Source: Chelativorans sp. J32 (lineage in GTDB: Bacteria > Pseudomonadota > Alphaproteobacteria > Rhizobiales > Rhizobiaceae). From it: a stretch of DNA of 64,000 nt. A program made the translations under genes and the position numbers. The notes under the pieces were generated by a model. That model was not told the DNA's origin. It searched no databases and saw nothing but the letters and a program-made list of their open reading frames with translations. Where the stretch lies: assembly GCF_000518985.1 (NCBI RefSeq), contig NZ_JAEQ01000001.1, positions 372,001 to 436,000 on the forward strand, in the 5' to 3' direction. The first letter of the stretch is position 1; each line of letters begins with the position of its first letter. This document shows, one piece after another, positions 63,481-64,000 of the stretch.

Positions 63481-64000
63481 CTATTCTATTTCGAACGAGA
63501 CGCCCTGCGCGAGGGGCAGGGCCGTAGAATAGTTCACGGTATTGGTTGCCCGCCGCATATAGGCTTTCCACGCGTCCGAGCCGGATTCGCGGCCGCCGCC
63601 CGTTTCCTTCTCCCCGCCGAATGCGCCGCCGATCTCCGCGCCCGAGGTCCCGATATTCACATTGGCGATGCCGCAGTCCGAACCTTCGGCCGAGAGGAAG
63701 CGTTCGGCTTCACGCATGTCGAGGGTGAAGATCGAGGAGGAGAGGCCGGCGGCCACCGCGTTGTGAAGGGTGATCGCCTCGTCAAGGTCGCTGTATTTCA
63801 TGACGTATAGAATAGGGGCGAAGGTTTCTTCCAGGACTGGCCCGGCTTGCTTCGGCATCTCCACCAATGCGGGACGTACGTAATAGGCCGTCTCCTTCCC
63901 GGCTTGGGGCACACGCCCGCCGCCGGTTATCGAGCCGCCTTCTGCCTTTGCGGCCTCCAGTGCTTTCTGCATATTGTCATAGGCTGCCTTGTCGATCAGC
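63481..64000 (-). CDS. ALDH7-type aldehyde dehydrogenase (partial, C-terminal part)
   Basis: The C-terminal ~172 residues of an aldehyde dehydrogenase; the gene continues past the right edge. Landmarks are [60 protein letters not shown] and [20 protein letters not shown], which are typical of the ALDH7 (aminoadipate-semialdehyde/piperideine-6-carboxylate dehydrogenase) family. Catalytic cysteine and NAD-binding parts are outside the window. Role: probably lysine catabolism. Confidence 0.9.
   Translation of the reverse strand, partial: LIDKAAYDNMQKALEAAKAEGGSITGGGRVPQAGKETAYYVRPALVEMPKQAGPVLEETFAPILYVMKYSDLDEAITLHNAVAAGLSSSIFTLDMREAERFLSAEGSDCGIANVNIGTSGAEIGGAFGGEKETGGGRESGSDAWKAYMRRATNTVNYSTALPLAQGVSFEIE

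Overview
The window looks like a chromosomal segment of an alphaproteobacterium of the order Rhizobiales, probably the Phyllobacteriaceae/Mesorhizobium-Chelativorans side. This is inferred from the high GC content, the SAM-II riboswitch in front of metZ, the DppABCDF and RbsABC-type transporters, the Omp25/31-like porin, the ALAS-type hemA, and small families typical of the order (DUF6460, DUF2189, DUF1993). No replication origin, rRNA operon or CRISPR array is visible.

Layout. 1-4204: the end of an outer-membrane protein gene, then a coxS-coxL-coxM operon for a form II (AYRGAGR) molybdenum hydroxylase with a clear terminator. 4324-12478: a DUF1993 gene, an MHS-type MFS transporter with a very large extra loop, and a complete dppABCDF dipeptide operon on the minus strand. 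12705-23983: housekeeping genes, including a fatty-acyl-CoA ligase with a long lysine/alanine-rich N-terminal extension, an SMR pump, pgi, a MocR regulator, apaG, a CDP-alcohol phosphotransferase, metZ with its SAM-II riboswitch, and dcd. 24175-27172: tRNA-Gly(CCC) followed by an IS110-family transposase, mostly non-coding DNA and an Omp25/31-like porin. 27173-38495: DUF6460, MATE, pyrD, a CrbS/CrbR-like (SSS-domain kinase plus LuxR-type regulator) two-component pair, mscL and hemA.

38805-43304: tRNA-Phe(GAA) is followed by a sparse region with a frameshifted methyltransferase remnant, one intact membrane-embedded glycosyltransferase and a second glycosyltransferase broken by at least three frameshifts. 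This looks like a decaying surface-polysaccharide island. 43578-46670: cspA, a small basic protein, a BASS-type transporter divergent from a GntR/FCD regulator, and a LysE exporter.

46804-58141: a two-armed carbohydrate cluster around a DeoR-type regulator. One arm (minus) carries a class II aldolase, a FGGY kinase, a HAD-like protein and possibly a thiolase. The other (plus) carries the regulator, a second FGGY kinase, an RbsA/C/B-like importer and a D-tagatose/D-allulose 3-epimerase-type enzyme whose metal and substrate residues are all present. Together they suggest import, epimerisation, phosphorylation and aldol cleavage of an unidentified rare ketose or polyol-derived sugar.

58292-63248: an apparently isolated type III secretion neighbourhood. 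It contains a small helical protein, a SctD-like inner-membrane ring protein (FHA, TM, ring domains) and a TPR chaperone-like protein, convergent with a large unrecognised protein that has a disordered Ser/Pro-rich N-terminus (candidate effector), a small acidic protein and a LysR regulator. The window ends inside an ALDH7-type dehydrogenase gene. The T3SS-like locus, the rare-sugar cluster and the decayed island are the parts most worth following up.
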